Source of the DNA: Nephromyces sp. MM_2019
Lineage: Eukaryota; Apicomplexa; Aconoidasida; Nephromycida
Direction: 5' to 3'
NCBI GenBank assembly: GCA_015657535.1
Contig: JADHZB010000682.1
Coordinates: 1 to 64,000, forward strand
DNA: 64,000 nucleotides
The notes below the pieces were generated by a model. That model was given only the letters and a program-made list of their open reading frames with translations. It did no database searches and had not been told where the DNA came from. Of the stretch, positions 36,497-48,807 are shown in pieces. The stretch's first letter is position 1, and the number at the start of each line of letters is the position of its first letter. A program made the translations under genes and the position numbers.

Positions 36497-39400
36497 TGTA
36501 AACTTAGTCCCTCCTACCCAGAAGAGTGGTTATGATAAGGTAAGATAAGTTTAGAAGAGAGATGTATTATAGTCTTCTTGTAGATGGAATTATTTCAATC
36601 AGAAGTTAAAAACTTTTATTAATTGAATTTATCAATTAGCTTTATATTTTAAAAAACGAAAAACTTGTGATAAAGGATATAATTATTTTAAAATTGAGGT
36701 AGGTGGATTGATATTTAACCCACCTATAGAGGATTTAATTATTATCTTTAACAAGTTCATATATATTTATTATAATAGGTATAACATAAATAATTTATAA
36801 TTATATGTTGATATATACACTATATGCTGTTGTTTGAAAGTCTGGTTGGCCCTATTGTGAAAAATTATTATTTAATAACTAATATACTTAGAGATAAGTA
36901 AGTAATTTTATATTTTAATGATATTGTGATCATAATCAAAGTAAGATCTCTAACTTAACTAATTTCATGCCACTAAGCATGTTATTATTTATTTAAATAT
37001 ATATGTAAGGTACTATTAATCGCTCATTTGTTGTAATTAAATCTTTATAGTTGAGATGCAATCAGCTAAGCCAATCTTTGAGAGTGTAGAAGGTGATGTT
37101 TTTAGGTAAGGTGAAAGTGATGTTTATGATTTGCTTTTAATTAATAATTGTAATACTTTTGAATATGTTAGGCTACACAAAGTGCAGTAAATCGAGTGAA
37201 TCTAGTCACTTTTTTAACTTTGCTAACTTGAAATAAAGATAAACAACATTTGTTAGCTTAAATGGTTAGGTACTAATTTTGATTATGCTTAATAGCTACA
37301 TACTAAAAAATGAACAACTTAAAAATGACAGTTGTGAAAATATTCCAAGCTAATTAATTACTAAATAACTGGTAAAAAAGCTAAGTAGCAAAAGATATAA
37401 AACGTTGAATGGCAGGCATATTAAAGCTTAATATTGCCTATATATTCGAAATATACAAAAGCTCCAAAATAGATTTAACATTTTTGAGTTTATTACGCAT
37501 TAATTAGCATGAAATTACTTAGATTTAAGAATAAAAATTTCTCTAAAAAGGTCTTAGCGAGACTTAATTACTTTCCTGTAAAATATACTGAATGGTATTA
37601 AAACATTATTGCCTTTAAATAATTAGCCAAATTGATTAAGCAATTAATTTAATATTATTATGATCAGAGTCTTCAATTTGTGAAAAAACTACGACATAGC
37701 TTTAAGTTTTTGATACTAAATTTATTCTCGTTTAACAATATCATTTGCTCCTGAAATCAAAAATCTGTAATATGAAAAATAGCCTAACTTTTGAGAGGGA
37801 ATATGAGTAAGTGAAATGGCGTATTTCGTTAAAATTTTGGCAAGAACAAACATGTGAACCTTATAAAAGGATTCTTAGAAATTAAAATGCCTACAAGTAT
37901 TGAGACACAGGCCAATTAATGCCCTTCAAACCATTTGCGTTTTGCAAGCGATTATAGGAACCCATCTTATGTAAATATCACGCTCAGACGTTACCCAAAT
38001 CTTTACTATTATTATTTAATAGTATCAAAGTTTATTACCCTTACTTATATAGCATAAGTTTCCCCGCAAACTCCGTTTTGGAGAAGTATCTGGCTACATT
38101 TCGTGGTTATAAATGAGGAAAGTGATATATTCAAAAGTGTAAAATGAACTTTATACAAATTTAAATTATAGGGGAATATTAAAAATCTTGATAATAAATT
38201 AATACTATGATAAGCATCCTGATATCGAATTTTTTTTCGATTGAGCAAATTGATCTTATAGTTTCAGCTTTATACAAAAATGTTTCTTATCAATATATGT
38301 CTTAAATCCTGAGTTAGTTATAATACCCCAGTATAGCGTCGATAAACTGTTATGTTCCACCTTCATAAAGTGTATCTATCCACTTTAACAAGATCAAAGT
38401 AGTTGTTAGAAAAATATATTTACAAGCAAATTGGAGACAAAACCAAAGACCAATTGTGAAGTTGTGTAAAAAACAAATAGCATTGCCATTTAGTAGCTAC
38501 TGAAACCTGAGACACTTATATATTGTCTCACAATAAAAACATGGATCATGGCTTAATTTTAGGCCTATTAATATGAATATAAAAGAGACATAGGAGATAT
38601 AGAGTTTATGTAAAATTTAATTTATTTTATGGTTTTTTTTTCTCTGCGTGTGTAGCAAAGTAAAGACTTCATTTTCTATAATATTTGTAGAATCGAAATT
38701 TTAGCAAGATATGCCTATACAAACAAGTACGTTTTCAGTATATAAGTTAGGTTGAAGACTTTTTTACCATTCAATTTTGTTTCCATACCAAGGAATAATT
38801 AACTAGATGTTATGTTATAGAGTATTGAAAAAATTAGAATTGCAACATGTTATATTAACTATATTTGATAATCTTTGAAAAACCATATTGAATGATTATT
38901 TTTCTTTTAATACATTATTCGTTCCTAAGATATAAACCTGTTTCCCAATTATTTGAAAATGCTTTCAAAACCTCCAAAGTTCTAGCATTTTAAAACTAAC
39001 AAATACACTTTCACCCATTTGTGAAATTTGGTGCTAATAATTTTTAATTCTAAATGAAAATTGCCTGCTTTAAGTGCTAGGTTACATGAGTTAATTGAAA
39101 TAATATTTACTACCTTACACGGATGCTGGTATAAAAGAATTTATGAGCGTATAAATGATTCTAATCTCCAGGCCTAATGTGATAAAATTACGTGTATTAA
39201 GTAGATCATTAGTAATTTCGGTGTGTATGGTCTAGACTCCTAACCATAGCACTTTCCAATATAACTTGGGAAAATTGAAAGTTAAATTAAAAATTTTATA
39301 TCTATCTAAAATATTGTTCTAATCGCTTTTAGGTTGAGAGCAAATTAGCTTATGGATTCACACATAGATATTAAAGGCTATAAAAGCTTATATTTTTAAA

Positions 39401-39694
39401 ACTCTATTGTTAGATAACTATTTATATATATATATAAACTTTGATTATATCCACAAATAACTCAAGAGAACAGTAAGTTAACAAAATTCTTTCATAAACT
39501 TGAAGAAGCTATGTTAGTGAATAGAAAAATTATTCAAATCTTTATAAAATACTCATGAAACCTACACAATATTGAAACATAATCATTGTATATTTAAAAT
39601 TATAGGAAAAAAGCGCTCTTAATATCTAAATGAGAGTGAAAGACAATACCAAAAGTCAGTTAGAAGTATCCTAAAGATTTCTTAAAAGTTATAA
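36497..39694. other. Large intergenic region, no gene seen
   Basis: About 3.2 kb between the ubiquilin start and the tRNA gene. AT-rich with dense stops on both strands. I found no exon series with matching phases, no rRNA and no second tRNA. A long lineage-specific noncoding transcript cannot be excluded. Confidence 0.55.
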
Positions 39695-39766
39695 GCGGAG
39701 TTAGTGTAGTGGTAATCACGTCAGCTTTACACGCTGAAGGTCGCGAGTTCGATCCTCGCACTCCGT
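39695..39766 (+). tRNA. tRNA-Val (anticodon UAC), 72 nt, no intron
   Basis: Cloverleaf can be drawn by eye. Acceptor stem GCGGAGT/ACTCCGT (first pair G-U), D arm GTG..CAC, anticodon stem TCAGC/GCTGA with loop TTTACAC giving anticodon UAC, T arm GCGAG-TTCGATC-CTCGC (B box GGTTCGATCC-like). It has the usual Pol III internal promoter and ends before a T7 run. CCA is not encoded. Confidence 0.95.
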
Positions 39767-40225
39767 ATTTTTTTATTGCTGAATTTATTGATTTTAGATT
39801 ATACCAATAGTTTCGCCTAGAAAAATTCAATATAAGCATAAGAAACTTTTTTTCAACATAGATAAAGAAATGGATTTGTGATAGCATTTTTCTTTTACCA
39901 AGCATTACAATAAAATGTATTTTACTTGAAGCGTAACTGATTTCCCATAAGCAAAGCTTGATCATAAAAACAACCACTGGCCTAATGTAGCTGCACAATA
40001 TACTATTATCAATATAACTAAGAGACTTAGACTCAGAAATAAGCTTAATCGAGGCCAATTAATCTAAAACAATAGATAAAAATCATTAATAACCTTTTCA
40101 AACTAAAAAAATTTGAAACAAGAATCCACGAAATATAAAATGCTTTATTTATGCATTTAAGCAACCACACTTTGTATTCACCGCACATTCTCTCCAACGC
40201 CATGATATACACACATTATTAGCCA
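39767..40225. other. Intergenic upstream of MPV17-like gene
   Basis: About 0.46 kb spacer that should hold the promoter of the following gene. Nothing else supported beyond the terminator run at its start. Confidence 0.6.
39768..39774 (+). terminator. Pol III T-run terminator of tRNA-Val
   Basis: Seven T residues two bases after the tRNA 3' end, the standard RNA polymerase III stop signal. Confidence 0.8.
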
Positions 40226-42516
40226 ATGAATCGACCGCTTTTTCTCTCAGCTTTTAGCAATTTAAGCGCTAGAAAATGCTACCCCTACTACTCCAACTCC
40301 CTTTTCTCAAACTATCTAACTCAATCAGGCAAAAGATTATTGCAAACCTTAAGCAAAGCAAACTCATATAAACCTCTAAACACCATTGATTGCACGCTTG
40401 TTACCAATGCCCCATATGAACCTAAGATTACATCTGTATTTTGCATTTACACTCGAAACCTCAAATCTTCAAGCCTTTTAGCTGCATCTAACCAAGTTGA
40501 TAAACAAGCCACTCCTAAAATAGTGGATTCACCTCAAGAAACGGTAGAAGCGCCCCAGGCAAATAAGAACTCACAAGAACGAAGCAACTTTTCTTCATCA
40601 AGTGCTCAACACCAATCAAAATGGAGCGATTTTATCCACACAGCCTATCTTTATTTCTCAAGAAAGCGTAGGGTAGCCATTGATTCCTTTCAACAATTTT
40701 TTGAGTCAAATTTGCTACTTGCAAACTGTCTCGTAGCTAGTACCTTATTCTCAATTGCAGATGTGACTTGTCAAAAAATTGAAGGCCCAGGCGATACTTC
40801 TGCAGATGCCTTAGAACTTGAAAAGGAGTCTAGTATTGATTGGATGAGGTATGAGATTTAACACCTGTAGATAAATAAGAACTGAAACACAACATACGAT
40901 CAGCAGTATAACCTGTTAGATCATTATTATTTAACATTCAATATATCACAAAACTAAATTACTTGATACGCATTTTATCAGAACCCTAAGATTTGCTATG
41001 TTTGCTTTTTTTTTTAATGGCCCCTTATATGCCTTTTGGTATGGAAAATTTCTCAAATCATATATTGCCTCAAAACCACCCACTTTTTATTATAAGGCAG
41101 TAGTGGTAAGAAGTTCTATACTAATTAAATAATAAATACACACAACACTATCTCATGATCAATCTATCATAGTGTTTCTCTTTATTTTATATACACATAT
41201 ACAGCAGATTACACTTCCCTATATATACCTGACTCATTTTTCAATTTTTTCACACATGTATACACCCTCTTATAACGAAAAAATAAATTACTTCATGCCA
41301 ATTAGAAATTAACTTTGATTAAAAATATGGAATTAATTTACACAAATTTTTCAAGACCACTTGCAATCACTAAACTTTTGCTCTATACATACTTAATTTT
41401 TCAGCCCATGCTTTTGGATACATTTGTACTTGGCCCCATCTTCCTATTATTTTTTATCTACATGGTAAGACGCATACATATACCTGTCTACACTCTATAA
41501 AATTGGGTATTGGGCTGTATTTATATGCATTATTGTGTATGTTCAAAAAGTGTGTCTGTAGAAAATGTATTTATAATAATACAAGAATGTATATATTGAA
41601 CAAGTTCCTTAGTATTCCTAGGCCTTTATATATTTGTTACATGTGTAATGTACATTCTTTAACACCATGTATCCCATCCACTTTGTAGATCTCATTTATG
41701 GCTGGTGATAGCACATCAAATAGTGTTAAAAAAATTAAATCTGATTTCCCATTTACTTTACTAGTAGATATAATTGCTTGGTAAGCTATATGAAGTCTAC
41801 ACACATACAGAAGCATATATAGATACGTACATACAGGCACACACAAACTTTATGCATACACACACACACCTACCCTCATAAATACACTCACTTTACATCC
41901 GTTACATACATTATACTTCAACTAAAAAACGTACATTTTCACACTGATTTCCACCTACACATGCACACATACAAAAATACACACCATCCCTCACACATAC
42001 ACTCCTACACCGATATATAATCACCTTCACACACATACACGCATACATATTTATCAACCTTCATATACACATCACATCAACATATATATATATATATACT
42101 CACACTTCATCTAATCTCACATATACACGAACACCATTTTGATTATCAAACATACTTATTTATATGAATGCATATATACATACACTCAAATAAATACACA
42201 CAAAGTGTCAACTAATACACATTTTTTCACAAACCTTTTTGATTAGGCCACCGATACAACTTTTCAACTTCACTTTTATTCCTCCCAGGTAAATTTTAAT
42301 ACTGTATGGCCTACCTTGTATTCTATCATCAAACACATATTACTTAAACACACATTTTGATTATATATATATATATATACATTTATATATATATCAATCA
42401 TATTTCCAACTGTGTTCAGTTTACAAGGCTTTTTTGTTTGCCTCACTGATTTATTTTGGGCCATATTTTTATCATGGGTTTCAAGCAATAAACGCAAACG
42501 TGAAAATTTTGATTAA
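40226..42516 (+). CDS. MPV17: MPV17/PMP22-family inner-membrane protein (345 aa)
   Basis: Four-span membrane protein of the Mpv17/Sym1/PXMP2 family, found in mitochondrial inner membrane or peroxisomes and linked to metabolite passage. Exons: 40226-40848, 40982-41105, 41405-41464, 41689-41780, 42247-42288, 42420-42516 (1038 nt). The first 130 residues are Ser/Arg/Lys/Asn-rich with few acidic residues early (MNRPLFLSAFSNLSARK), as in a mitochondrial presequence followed by a disordered linker. The family part starts near 150: NCLVASTLFSIADVTCQ, then DWMRTLRF, NGPLYAFWYGKFL and the family signature WPPIQLFNFTFIPP (300-313), ending in a last span (FVCLTDLFWAIFLSWV). Family members are usually 170-240 aa, so the N-terminal extension and an acidic insert at 185-205 account for the length. 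Confidence 0.92.
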
Positions 42517-44036
42517 AATTTGCCGGCTAACACACACATCCATTTTATCACAAACATACAGACTGTTCACACCATAAATTTATTTTAGTTTTTATGTATA
42601 TATATATATAATATATACTTAAAAATAAGTGTAAAATTGAGTGACTTTAGTCTTTATTTTTCAAAGATAATTTTTATTTTTTATTCTATATCAAAATCCT
42701 TATTTTTCTACTAATTCATATAGGAGGTATAGAAATATATAACTAAGATACAACCACAGATATATATTATAATTATCTAATTCTTTTAAATATTATTTAC
42801 ACACACACTATCTACATTATTAAAACTACAAAAAAAATTACACAGAAATAATATAGAGTATATCAATTTATTATAAACTAATAAATTTAACATTTTTAAA
42901 TTATTTTCTAAAAACTATCCAGCTATTTTTCAAGTACAAACATTTTATCCAAGAAACAAATTATTTTTAAAAACAAATTTTTTTCACTTCCATTTACTAA
43001 TTAATGTTTCATTAAAACTATATACAAACACATACTCTGTTTTATTTATTGGTCGCACACAAACATTGACTGATCCCATAAATCTCTTCAATCCAATCCT
43101 TCTATCTCTTTTAATTTTTAATAAACTTGCTAGCATCACACACACACATAAATAAACTTTTTATGTTTGTGCACATAAAACACATTTAGCTCCAATGTTT
43201 ACATCACATGTTTACCCATTCCACACACATATTCCCTAACTTTACACACATCCCACATACATATGTACTTGTATCATTACATACATCATACACATATATA
43301 TACACTTAATATGTTTAAACGCATCACACACAAATTAACTTATTTTGCTTACTAAAACCCAACACACAGACATACTTAATGTGTTTACAAACACCACATA
43401 CACACACATACTTTCCTATCAAACACAACTACTAGATACAAAACTATACACTCTTGCACACCGCATAAGCTTTGATCAGAGTGTTACATAAGATATTATC
43501 AAAAGTTTAATGCGTGAATTGTCAAAATTTTAATAGTCTATTTAAAACATCTGTCATTTAATAATTAAATTAGATCCTACACACGTTATAAAAAAGCATA
43601 AACATATGGTGTATAAGATACATATATATATATATATACATTTATGTATACTATGTATGCTTATGGGCCTATCTGTCTCCCTAATCTCTGCGACTTACTA
43701 TAAACTAAGCAACTCAATGAAACATCAAATATTTATATAGTTTTGTGTATAGGTTTACACCCTGTATACGTAAAATTAATTTGATAACAAAATTGCTTAT
43801 CCGTGTAGATTCTACATCTACTCCTCTATAAAACATAGCATACACTTACACCCAAGACTCTATAACACATCTACCCACGTTCTCTCGCTACAAACTGACA
43901 ACTTTAAATAAACATATATATATATATACATATACACACATAGTGTGAGGACCAACTACTCTTTTCCGTTTATTCAAAAACATTACTCCAAGCTACTTGA
44001 AAGCTCAACCCAAATGATAAACCGAACGTTATCGAA
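42517..44036. other. Intergenic, CA- and TA-rich, no gene seen
   Basis: About 1.5 kb with many short (CA)n and (TA)n tracts, the CA always on the + strand. No gene supported. The right end should hold the promoter of the poly(A) polymerase gene. Confidence 0.6.
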
Positions 44037-47000
44037 ATGCGAGCAACAACACAGCGACATATTTCTGATAACCCCAACCCACAACAGACTTCTTCAACAC
44101 TTCCTCCTCCTACTTTAACACACACACAACCCAGCCTTACCCATAGCCAACCTCTAAACAACCCCGTTACAAACACTGAAAACTCACAGCCTTATGCGTA
44201 TGGAGTAACACCTCCGATCTCCACGAAACACCCAACACCCCGAGATGAACACCTAACTGCTCTGTTGATCAGGGAGCTGCATCAACATAACTTATATGAG
44301 ACACAGGAAGGTAATAGGAGGAGGGAAGAAGTCATGAGAAGGCTTAACAAGTTGCTTATCGAGTGGATATATGAGGCAAGCATCAGTCAGGGTATGTCTG
44401 AGGAGGAGGCACGTTCAATTGGTGGTCATATATTTACATTTGGTTCTTATAAGCTAGGTGTCGTTTCACCGGGTTCAGATATAGACACACTTTGTGTCGC
44501 TCCCTGTCACATTACAAGACAAGCCTTCTTTACAAACTTCGCAGCCAAATTGCAGCAGGACCCACTTGTTACACGCCTCCAATCCGTCCCAGATGCATAC
44601 ACACCCATCATTAAATTGGTGTATGATGGCGTAGATGTCGACCTACTCTTTGCCAGCCTCCAGAAGAATCGAATACCCAAAGAATTGACTTCTTTGGCAG
44701 ATGATCAAGTCCTCAAAAACGTCGATGAGGTTACCGCTCGCTGTCTCAACGGTTGTAGGGTTGCAGAGGCTATGCTAGCACTAGTACCCGATAAGGAATC
44801 CTTCCGCACAACTCTCCGCTTTATAAAACATTGGGCTGTACAGCGGGGTATATACTCTAACATCTTGGGCTACCTTGGAGGAGTAAGTTGGGCTCTACTG
44901 GTTGCAAGAGTCTGCCAACTGTACCCATACTACCTTGCTAGTCAACTCATTGAACGATTTTTCAAGATATTTGAAAAATGGGACTGGAAATACCCAATTG
45001 TTCTTTGCCAAATTAAAGGCGCGAAAAATCAACCAGGTTTAATGGAGTTCAAGGTTTGGAATCCCAAGACTAATAATCAGGTTAAAAATTGAGATTGTGT
45101 ACATCATCAAATCAACCGAAAGGATACATATCTTTGCTCACGCATCATTTCCCAAATAATTCAATACTCTAAATCTAGGAATATAGATCTTTAAAAATGT
45201 ATCGAAATTCTTTATCTCAAATATATGCACACATAAATACCTTATTAGATATAGACAACATATAAAACAATCATCTGAACTTGTAAATACACCTAGATTT
45301 CCATAAACCCAAATCTTATTTCTACAGTGAATATATATATATATATCTAACATATTCTTGTAGGATAAACAACACCTTATGCCAATAATTACACCTTCAT
45401 TCCCTTCTATGAATTCTACACACAATGTGACTCTAACTACTATGAGAGTGATGGTTGAAGAATTCCAGAGAGGAAATTCTATAGTCAAAAAAATACTAGA
45501 AAATGAAGCAGAATGGAGTGATATTCTTCAACCTATTTCTATATTCAAACATGCAAACCATTTCCTACAATTATACATGCTGGCTGGCTCAGAAATGGTT
45601 AGTTCATAATTGTATGTATATATTGAGTGTATATACACTGTACATGGTTTGTTTGCGTGTTAATGTTATCTTGTAAACTTTATATGTTTATTGTATGTTT
45701 ATGCTTATCACTACTATTTACTCGATCTGTTTATATTTCTATAAATTTGGTATGAATGTACACTTTGCTATAAGATGAATGTATGTATATAATAACCTTT
45801 TAATAATTTGATTATATGTGTATGTCTATGAGTGTAAGCATCCAACAATTTCTATATACTTGTGATATAAATTCTTCAAAAAATAATCTCATTTTATCCC
45901 CATCACAGTTTCCAATATGCTTTATGCGTGTATACTTATGAACCTTTTACAACACTTTTGATGATTTAGAATAAATCTGTGTAAAAAATAATTAATTATT
46001 CCCAGACTCATCAAAAATGGAAGGGCTGGGTTGAATCTAAGATACGATTTTTAGTAAGAGATTTAGAACAACTACAAGACCTTAAGATCAGACCCTGGCC
46101 AATCCACTATTCATGCAAGGTGAGATATATAAACGTGTTGAATTATTGACACATGCATATGTGTGTATCAATTTATCTTAATTCTATACAGTAATCATTA
46201 ATCATACATACATACAATCTACAGGATGAAGAATGGGCCAAAGCATCCTCAATGTTTATTGCACTTTATTTCTCACATCCACAAGCAACACCTACCTCAA
46301 TTGTTGGGTTTAGGGAAGCCATCACAGTAAGTTATACTAGCTTACACACACATTTCAAAGACTTCTCATTTTAACCTCTCTTTCCACAAATTTATTTCTT
46401 CAGAATTTTGTTAAATTAATTGAATCTTGGCCTGTAAGTCTTTATACACATAACCACGCTACCATATATCTATACATAGACACACTATATATCTATGTAT
46501 TATTATTTTACACACATTATCACATACCTAAACACACCCCCGATATACATATACGCACACTATATATACATGTTTATATATCTATCTATAAACACACAAG
46601 ATAGATTTATATATATATTCACCATTCATATGTATATATTTATATATACATTCATTTTTATAAGGAGAGATCACGATTTCAATATGAAGCAAGATTACAA
46701 GTTCAATATTTTAAGGCATCTCAACTACCTAGTTATGTATTTGATAACTCCGACACACAGACTGATCAGAATGATACAAATAACCTAAATAACAAACGTA
46801 TTCTTACCCAAACTTACTCTACTAGTAGGGGTAAAAAATCCTTCACACACACACAAATATATATATATATATATATATATAATCATTTACATACATATTG
46901 AATTGTACACACACACACATAGCTAACTTACATTCATACTGAATAATGACATGAGCATAACCTACAAGATTTACAAACTCATAGTATGGATTTAAATCTA

Positions 47001-47808
47001 CACAAAGTAGAATATGTTACACACATATATATATTTATATATATTAATGTGATTATAAAGTATATTAAATGTATAAACTTAAGATAATTTTTTCTATTAC
47101 ACACACTTTTACAGAATCTACAGAAATTAAAGAAACACACACATCTAATAATAAAAAAGTAAAAATTGAAAGTAAGTGGTTATACATACACCCATTAAAT
47201 ACATACAATTTTTTATCTTATAAGTTACTAAATGATCTACAAGTTGTACTTATAAGCTATACACACATTATTGTCATATTTATATATACGTTTAGTGATA
47301 GACACTTCTTAATTAGTGTGTATATAACCATCAATCATTACCCTCTAAACAGTGTGTATACATAATAATAAACTATAATATTTTATATTGTATATATACT
47401 AAACAATGAATCGCTAAAGTTTACTTTCTGTGTGTAGATAACAATGAATAGCTACATGTTAAATTCTGTGTGCACATAATAATTTATACACATATAAATA
47501 TAAAATATAACCCTTATCCTTATTAATTCCTATAAAATGTGTAACATCATATAGGTGAACCTATAAATACAGTAAACTCTGAAAAATCAGCATCAACACA
47601 TTTATCGCATATGTATGGCAGCCAGCCCTATAATAGGCCAACTACAGTCTTAAGACACACACAACCTCAATCATCAATAGTTGATAATAAACATGTTATA
47701 CACACAGATGTAAAACGTCCCCTAACTTCAACTCGAAGAGGTGGTATACCTATAAAAGTATATGGCTCATCTACAGCTACAGATGAAGCTAACATTGAGC
47801 ATAGTTGA
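44037..47808 (+). CDS. PAP1: Canonical nuclear poly(A) polymerase (666 aa)
   Basis: Adds the poly(A) tail to pre-mRNA after cleavage. Exons: 44037-45080, 45364-45597, 46006-46119, 46225-46326, 46404-46433, 46665-46830, 47115-47171, 47555-47808 (2001 nt). The N-terminal signature YGVTPPISTKHPTPRD is typical of the family. The nucleotidyltransferase motif FGSYKLGVVSPGSDIDTLCV gives Asp148 and Asp150, and VDVDLLFA gives the third metal-binding Asp (202). The central domain has RTTLRFIKHWAVQRGIYSN and LGYLGGVSWALLVARVCQLY. MPIITPSFPSMNSTHNV and PWPIHYSCKDEEW mark the RNA-binding C-terminal domain. The last two exons are Lys/Thr/Ser-rich (NNKKVKIE, RRGGIPIKVYG) and may hold a nuclear signal. The 5' part of the coding region is much richer in G+C than its surroundings. 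The donor at 46831 is less certain. Confidence 0.95.
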
Positions 47809-48807
47809 TAGTTGATTAAAATACAAATGTTACACACACACTTTCCCAAGAAAACAATTATATACTTTATGATTACGTACACACTTTCCTAATTACAACA
47901 TCACACATTTTCCCACAATCATAGACATAAATAATCAAACACACACTGATGGATATGACCTAACTTTACTTATAATTATAATACCATCATCTATAATTTT
48001 TAAAAATATATAAAACGTTTTTGAAACAAAAATAATTTTCTTTACTCAGAAAAAACAAAACACAAATTTAAATAGTAATAATTGTATATTAAGCTATGAT
48101 AAAAGGTTGTATATATACATATAGTTTTATATTTATGTATGAACAAGTATACTCAATATATAGAGACACACACGCTCATATCTATATATTTTTATATGAA
48201 AATACACACACATACATATAGATACGATACAACTCAATATTTAGACACACACACAATCATATCTATATGTTGAGACAAACATATTCACACCCATATAAAT
48301 GTATATGACAACGACAAAATGAAATATATATAATTTTCGAAATCACACAAGTCTAATGTATATGTTAGATAAGAATAATTTTTGATAAATTTAAAAATTA
48401 ATATTTATATTAGAGTTAACAGAGAAGTCGATAAAGTAATTTAATTTATTAAGGAAAAATTATGTTTTCTAAAATAAAGTAAATTATTGAATATATTAAA
48501 AATTAGTTATCTTCAAAATCTATTACTTCTATGTGTGATGATCCTATATATTTTATAGGATACTTAAAAATTATAAATGTGTGTAAATTTTATTACATTC
48601 TTGTTCACAAATAAAAAAAATAAATGTTAAAAATAAGAGCGAGTATTTTATTACATATGTGTACACATTTCATGATATTCAGTATTTATGAATAACTGCA
48701 TGTGTGTATATATTGTTTGATTGCTTCATATGAATTTTTTGTTGTCTGTGTGTGTGCGTGTACATATGTAAATTAATGTCTTACGTATTGTTCAACAACT
48801 CGCTTAT
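47809..48807. other. Convergent 3' spacer; CA/GT repeat orientation switches here
   Basis: 1.0 kb between converging genes. CA tracts lie on the + strand up to about 48.3 kb, next to the + strand gene, and GT tracts appear at 48710-48765, next to the minus-strand gene. No gene seen. Confidence 0.6.

Noticed and set aside
36497..39694. Possible hidden gene or transposon in the 3.2 kb gap
   Set aside because: No exon series with matching phases, no terminal repeats, no transposase or reverse-transcriptase motif seen on either strand.
39660..40058. Minus-strand open frame of 132 codons
   Set aside because: It runs through the tRNA-Val gene in antisense and has no family resemblance.
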